From Bacillota bacterium (GTDB lineage Bacteria; Bacillota; Clostridia; Christensenellales; Aristaeellaceae): a DNA stretch of 64,000 nucleotides. The translations under genes and the position numbers were made by a program. The DNA lies in the NCBI GenBank assembly GCA_023421395.1, contig JAEZTL010000041.1:1-64000 (forward strand), read 5' to 3'. This document shows, piece by piece, positions 60,093 through 64,000 of the stretch; position 1 is the stretch's first letter; the number at the start of each line of letters is the position of its first letter. The notes under the pieces are model-generated. The model searched no databases, was not told the DNA's origin, and saw nothing but the letters and a program-made list of their open reading frames with translations.

Positions 60093-61219
60093 CGGATTCC
60101 CTCCAGTTTTTTTTGAAGCCGGCGCCTGCGGACGAGGAGCGCCTCAATCGCATCCTCTTCCGCGACGGCCAGCGCTGTTTCGGTCATTTGCAGCGCGTCC
60201 GAGAGACGTCCGGCGCGGTGTTCATAATACTTTGCCAGTTCGACCATGGGCCAAGGGAGGAGCTGCCGCCGGCGCGTCATCTCCAACCACACCCGCTCCG
60301 CCCGTCCCCACTCGCCTGCGCGCCTCAGCATCAGCGAAAAGGCACGGTTGGCTTCCGCCGCGTACCGCGAGCCACGCCGCTGCGCGACGGTGAAGAGCGG
60401 CGTCGGCCGCGCGGCAGCCACGTAGCAACGCCGGGCGATTTCATCCTCCCCGCGCCGCTCGAGCGCGCGGCCCATCGAGTAGAGATCCGCTGTTTCGGTC
60501 AGAAGTTCCGGGGTGCGATAAGCCTCCTCCAGCGCGCACAAGAGCCGCGGCAGCGCGAGAATGTCCAGATGATTGTGTGCAAGCACCGGCTCCAGCGGCT
60601 GGAAATCGCCGCTTCTCATGGCTTCGAAGAACCGCCGGGGCGCTTCGCTGCCGGGCAGGTCCTCCGTGCGACCCCGGCGCAGAATCTGCCTTTCCAGCGC
60701 GTCCAGCCGGCAGCTGCCCAACCGGCGCCGCCAGAGTCTTCTGGCCGGGTGCATCAAATCCAGCGGCTCCAGCGCGCGCCACGCCCCGCGCATCCTGCAC
60801 ATGGTAAAGCGGGATTCCAGTAGCGGCAGGTCGAAGCTGTCGCCGTTGAAGGTGACCACGGCGGAAAATCCCGTCATGATCTCCGCGGCCCGGGCGATCA
60901 AAAGCGGCTCGTCGGCGTAGGAACGCATCATGTACTGCTCGACGCGAAAGCGCCCGCCGCTCAGAAAGCCGAAGCCGATCAGAAACGCCACGGTACCCGC
61001 ACCGCCGGAGAGACCCGTGGTCTCCGTGTCCAGAAACAGCGTCTTTTCCGCCCCTGGCCACGCGCCCTTCATGCCGGACCGTCGAAGCGCCGCCGCGTCC
61101 AGCGCGAAAAGACGCGGATCAACATCCTCCTCGTACACGCGCACGACCAGGCCGCCCGGTTTTTCCGGTTTTGCCGCGCCGCCGATCGCGCGCAGCCGCG
61201 CCCTCAAGTCTGAGCCCAT
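60089..61219 (-). CDS. RNase H-like exonuclease domain protein (YprB type)
   Basis: 376 residues from the ATG 5 bases after GGAGGG. The DEDD exonuclease core spans about 60-235: LFLDTETTGLSGG, TFNGDSFDLPLLESR and AHNHLDILALPRL supply the four acidic residues. The C-terminal 130 residues are helical repeats. YprB of Bacillus lies in a conserved pair with a DEAD-box helicase; that gene is not here. Role likely in RNA or DNA end processing. Confidence 0.85.
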   Translation of the reverse strand: MGSDLRARLRAIGGAAKPEKPGGLVVRVYEEDVDPRLFALDAAALRRSGMKGAWPGAEKTLFLDTETTGLSGGAGTVAFLIGFGFLSGGRFRVEQYMMRSYADEPLLIARAAEIMTGFSAVVTFNGDSFDLPLLESRFTMCRMRGAWRALEPLDLMHPARRLWRRRLGSCRLDALERQILRRGRTEDLPGSEAPRRFFEAMRSGDFQPLEPVLAHNHLDILALPRLLCALEEAYRTPELLTETADLYSMGRALERRGEDEIARRCYVAAARPTPLFTVAQRRGSRYAAEANRAFSLMLRRAGEWGRAERVWLEMTRRRQLLPWPMVELAKYYEHRAGRLSDALQMTETALAVAEEDAIEALLVRRRRLQKKLEGIR

Positions 61220-61382
61220 ACGTCCCTCCGATTTCAATAAGCAATATTGTAGAGGCATCGGCACCGGTTGTCAAGGAAAGGAATCAGGAGCGGCATTCCA
61301 TGCGCTCCAAATATGGAAAAAATCTCGCGCCGGGGCACCAAATATGGTATACTGTGGAAAACACCGCCCGGGGGATGAACGC

Positions 61383-62207
61383 TTGCATCTGGATCTCAGC
61401 TGCCCGCTGGAGCTATTGGGGTACGATTTGACGCACAACGAACAGGGCGTGCGCGGGTTTGTGCGCCTGTGGAACCTGTCGGATGCGCCTGTCACAGGGT
61501 TCGAGGCCGTCATCACCTGGCAGGGGGAGAACGGCGCGGCGGACATACCACTCAGCTCCGGCGCGATTTTCGCGCCGCCCCACGACGCATTCGTGTTGCC
61601 CATCGAGACGGACAGCGCGCCCTCCGGCCATTGGAGCGGCCTATTCTTCGTACGGGTGGATTTTCAGAGCGCGGCGCTCTGGCACGGCAACCCGCGGCGC
61701 CTGATTGACGTCGAGATGCCGGAAAAGCCCTCCAAGCGGGAAATGAAGGCGCTCCGGCGCGCTGCCGGGCCGGATGCGGCCGTACGTCCCCTCGATGCGG
61801 GCGGATATTGGGTGTGCGCCTGCGGCCGTGCGAACCCGCGAAAATCGATCGGCTGCGACCGATGCGGCCGGACGAAGCGGGACTGTCTCCGGCTGTCCCG
61901 ACAATTGGCGGAGGTATTCGACGGCAAGGCTCCGGAAGGCAAGCCGGCGAACGCTAAGCGGAAGGCCGCCGCCCGCCCGGCGGCGGAGGGCGAACTTCCG
62001 TTTCACAAGGCGCTTGAAAGGCGGTATCTGCGCCAACGCAGCCTTCTGATCCGGAGGACCGTCACCATGCTGACAGCGGCCGGGCTGATTGCGCTGATCG
62101 CGCTGGCATGGACGTGGCTGATCGGCATGCAGCAGCGTGCGAAGGACATCGTGCCGCCCATGAAGATCGATCAGGCGGCGCAGACGCAGGAAACGTCCGC
62201 GCCATAG
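61383..62207 (+). CDS. Zinc-ribbon membrane protein
   Basis: 274 residues from a TTG 8 bases after CGGGGG. The N-terminal 110 residues look like a beta-rich domain (VRGFVRLWNLSDAPVTGFEAVI). A RanBP2-like zinc finger follows, YWVCACGRANPRKSIGCDRCGRTK (C-x-C ... C-x-x-C). A Lys/Ala-rich linker leads to one membrane segment (about 232-252) near the C-terminus. I know no named family. It may be a regulatory protein facing the cytoplasm. A TATACT box lies about 35 bases upstream. Confidence 0.65.
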   Translation: MHLDLSCPLELLGYDLTHNEQGVRGFVRLWNLSDAPVTGFEAVITWQGENGAADIPLSSGAIFAPPHDAFVLPIETDSAPSGHWSGLFFVRVDFQSAALWHGNPRRLIDVEMPEKPSKREMKALRRAAGPDAAVRPLDAGGYWVCACGRANPRKSIGCDRCGRTKRDCLRLSRQLAEVFDGKAPEGKPANAKRKAAARPAAEGELPFHKALERRYLRQRSLLIRRTVTMLTAAGLIALIALAWTWLIGMQQRAKDIVPPMKIDQAAQTQETSAP

Positions 62208-62209
62208 AC

Positions 62210-62235
62210 AAAAGCGAGCCGTCCGGCTCGCTTTT
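62210..62235. terminator. Bidirectional terminator
   Basis: An 11-bp stem AAAAGCGAGCC / GGCTCGCTTTT with loop GTCC, extended by more T on the plus strand. It separates the convergent zinc-ribbon and rarA genes. Confidence 0.9.
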
Positions 62236-62252
62236 TTGTCAGCATAAAAGCG

Positions 62253-63560
62253 TCAATCATATTTTTTCAGGTCTTCGCGGCGCTTTTGGATTTCCTGTTC
62301 AAAGCCCAGATCCCCCGGCTCGTAATAGGGCATTCCCCGGGCTTCCAGCGGCGCGTACTGCTGCTTGACGTAATGGCCCGGGAAATCATGGGCGTACTTG
62401 TAGCCTTCTCCATACCCCAACTTGGCCGCACCCTTGTAAGCGGTATCCCTGAGATGGATCGGAACCGGCTGGAAGCCGCCGCGCTCCGCGTCGCGCATGG
62501 CGCGATCGATGGCCACCACGACGGCATTGGATTTCGGACTCTCGCAGACCGCGATGATCGCCTGGGCGATGGAGAGCCGCGCTTCTGGCATGCCGATGGC
62601 CTCCAGCGCCTGCCAGGCGCTGACCGCCTGCACCATGGCGTTCGGGTTGGCCAGCCCCACGTCTTCGCTTGCGTGGGCGATGACGCGGCGCACGATGACG
62701 CGGGGGTCCAACCCCGCGTAGATCATGCGGCTGAACCAGGCCAGCGCGGCGTCGCTGTCAGAGCCGCGCAGGCTCTTGCAGAAGGCCGACAGCATGTCGT
62801 AGAGCATCGATTCGTCCATGCGCAGTACGCGCTTCTGGATAGACTGCTCCGCCACGCTCAGCGTGACGCGAATGTCGCCGCCGGCGTCCATGGGTGTGGT
62901 CAGCACGGCCAGTTCCAGCGCGTTCAGCGCTGCGCGTACGTCCCCGTTGGCCACCTGCGCGATGTGCGCCAGGGCGTCGCCATCAATCGCCACGGATTCA
63001 CGCCCGTAACCGCGGTCGTCGTCCCGGATCGCGTTCAGGATGGCCTTCTCCACTTCTTCCTGCGTCAGCGGCTCGAAGCGGAACAGCCTGCACCGGCTGA
63101 CGATGGCGGGAGTCATGGCGATCATCGGGTTTTCGGTGGTCGAACCGATGAAGCGGATGACGCCCTGTTCGATGGACGGCAGGATGCTGTCGGACTGGGA
63201 CTTGGACCAGCGGTGACACTCATCCAGCAGCAGGTAAGTGGCTTTGCCGTGCAGCTTGAGACGGGATTCCGCATCCCGGATCACGTCGCGCACCTCGGCT
63301 ACGCCGCTGGTAACGGCGTTGAGCTTAACGAACTCGGCCTTCGTGGCATTTGCGATGATTGAGGCCAGCGTGGTCTTTCCAGTGCCCGGAGGGCCCCAGA
63401 AGATCGAACTGGTCAGCCGGTCCGCCATGATTGCGCGGCGAAGCAGCGTCCCCTCGCCCACGATCTCCCTCTGGCCGATGAACTCATCCAGCGTCTTGGG
63501 CCGCATCCGGTCTGCCAGCGGCGCAAGCTTTTTGATGCCCTCGGAAAACAGGTCTTCCAT
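62253..63560 (-). CDS. rarA: Replication-associated recombination protein A (MgsA/RarA)
   Basis: 435 residues. The AAA+ core has Walker A GPPGTGKTT and Walker B LLLDECHRW, sensor GSTTENP, and LTPTMDA-like insert; the C-terminal tetramerisation part includes SDAALAWFSRMIYAGLDPR. It acts at stalled replication forks with the clamp-loader fold. Start after GGAGG. Confidence 0.96.
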   Translation of the reverse strand: MEDLFSEGIKKLAPLADRMRPKTLDEFIGQREIVGEGTLLRRAIMADRLTSSIFWGPPGTGKTTLASIIANATKAEFVKLNAVTSGVAEVRDVIRDAESRLKLHGKATYLLLDECHRWSKSQSDSILPSIEQGVIRFIGSTTENPMIAMTPAIVSRCRLFRFEPLTQEEVEKAILNAIRDDDRGYGRESVAIDGDALAHIAQVANGDVRAALNALELAVLTTPMDAGGDIRVTLSVAEQSIQKRVLRMDESMLYDMLSAFCKSLRGSDSDAALAWFSRMIYAGLDPRVIVRRVIAHASEDVGLANPNAMVQAVSAWQALEAIGMPEARLSIAQAIIAVCESPKSNAVVVAIDRAMRDAERGGFQPVPIHLRDTAYKGAAKLGYGEGYKYAHDFPGHYVKQQYAPLEARGMPYYEPGDLGFEQEIQKRREDLKKYD

Positions 63561-63577
63561 GATCCCTCCGAAATGAG

Positions 63578-63602
63578 CGGGCGGGGCAGAACGCCCCGCC
63601 CG
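63578..63602 (-). repeat. GC-rich hairpin in the rarA leader
   Basis: CGGGCGGGGC / GCCCCGCCCG, a 10-bp perfect stem with a 5-base loop, ends 17 bases upstream of the rarA start. There is no T-tract. It may affect rarA translation or mark the end of an upstream transcript. The 63605-63733 stretch holds no gene that I can see. Confidence 0.55.
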
Positions 63603-63733
63603 TTGAACTGATAGACTTCGTCAATGTTTTCATCTTTCCTGGCGACCTGCGCACCGGGAAACAATACCGTTTTTCAGGGGGTCGCCCGGAAATTCCGGAA
63701 AATTCCAGTCACTGCTGGACTTTCTCCATCACC

Positions 63734-63760
63734 TTGAAAATCCGCCGGACGGATTTTCAA
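63734..63760 (-). terminator. Intrinsic terminator after rhaA
   Basis: An 11-bp stem TTGAAAATCCG / CGGATTTTCAA with a 5-base loop, 8 bases after the rhaA stop. The T-run on the minus strand is inside the stem, followed by CAAGG, so ending may be partial. Confidence 0.6.
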
Positions 63761-63768
63761 CGCCCTGG

Positions 63769-64000
63769 TTACCGCTTGAACTGTACGTCGGCCTCGTACT
63801 TCTTGACCGCGTCCAGCCAGGCACCGCCCACGGGCACGTTCTGCGCCTCGCAGTAGGCATCCCAGATGGCGGAGAAGGGCAGCGTCTTATTCTCTTCAAG
63901 GAGCGCCAGCCGCGCGGTGTAATCCCCCGCCGCTTCCGCCTGAACGGCCTTGGCACGGGGTGTCAAAAGCGCGCGCAGCATCGCCTTCTGCGCGTTGCGC
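63769..64000 (-). CDS. rhaA: L-rhamnose isomerase, C-terminal fragment (runs off window)
   Basis: The last 76 residues are inside the window. GDYTARLALLEENKTLPFSAIWDAYCEAQNVPVG and the end AWLDAVKKYEADVQFKR match the C-terminus of RhaA, which converts L-rhamnose to L-rhamnulose. No other rhamnose gene is visible. The reading frame is open to the window edge. Confidence 0.9.
   Translation of the reverse strand, partial: RNAQKAMLRALLTPRAKAVQAEAAGDYTARLALLEENKTLPFSAIWDAYCEAQNVPVGGAWLDAVKKYEADVQFKR

Overview
The window looks like one contiguous chromosomal segment of a GC-rich, spore-forming Firmicute of the class Clostridia, perhaps near the Christensenellales (inference; no rRNA is present to place it). 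The reasons are the 5' end of spoIVA at the left edge, CotF-like coat genes, a DUF1540 gene, LonB, a phenylalanine T-box leader, DivIVA/SepF/YlmH division genes, an IreB/RuvX/DUF1292 set and a complete ECF module. Base composition and codon use look even throughout. I found no tRNA, rRNA, CRISPR, insertion sequence, phage gene or origin.

Layout. 1-6.7 kb: spoIVA start, folT, a GH13_8 branching enzyme, and pheST behind a T-box. 6.7-9.4 kb: DUF1292, ruvX, ireB, an AI-2E-type permease, a YtxH-like protein and a PRC-barrel protein; the order resembles the Bacillus yrr region without alaS. 9.5-15.4 kb: rluD, lspA, divIVA, ylmH, yggT, sepF, yggS and an HlyD-like protein, the usual set downstream of the division cluster. 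15.6-20.4 kb: lgt, pncB, small coat proteins, recX, a DUF1540 protein and an orphan amino-acid-kinase-fold protein. 20.4-25.6 kb: the proteolysis/chaperone block tig-clpP-clpX-lonB. 25.7-31.7 kb: a homocysteine methyltransferase-domain protein, a small membrane protein, galE with a secreted metallo-hydrolase, a repeat lipoprotein and nadE. 31.7-42.3 kb: helD with two flavoproteins, two unknown small genes, a methyltransferase, then pgmB with a GH65 phosphorylase, and a cysteine desulfurase. 42.4-47.6 kb: a selenium cluster (yedE, yedF, DUF3343, yqeC, yqeB, selD, xdhC). 47.6-55.1 kb: efp with a prolidase-type peptidase, the GGGtGRT/NifU-like pair, truA, ecfT and two ecfA genes. 55.2-64 kb: pgk, tpiA, gpmI, an acetyltransferase, TPR and RNase H-like proteins, a zinc-ribbon membrane protein, rarA and the 3' end of rhaA.

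How they fit. FolT would need the EcfA/EcfA/EcfT module about 52 kb away. PncB and NadE cover two steps of NAD salvage. GH65 plus PgmB would turn a disaccharide plus phosphate into glucose and glucose 6-phosphate, and pgk-tpiA-gpmI carry lower glycolysis. The selenium block matches the selenium-dependent molybdenum hydroxylase trait, in which SelD makes selenophosphate for an enzyme cofactor and not for selenocysteine. SigA-type promoters (TTG-like -35, 17-18 bp spacer, TATAAT) are clear in front of many operons. Intrinsic terminators close most convergent junctions. GTG and TTG starts and 4-base overlaps are common.

Most of the window is ordinary core genome. The points most worth following are a probable one-base frameshift at the PRC-barrel/YtxH junction, a terminator-like hairpin holding the lonB ribosome binding site, the selenium cluster, and the GGGtGRT/NifU-like pair of unknown function.
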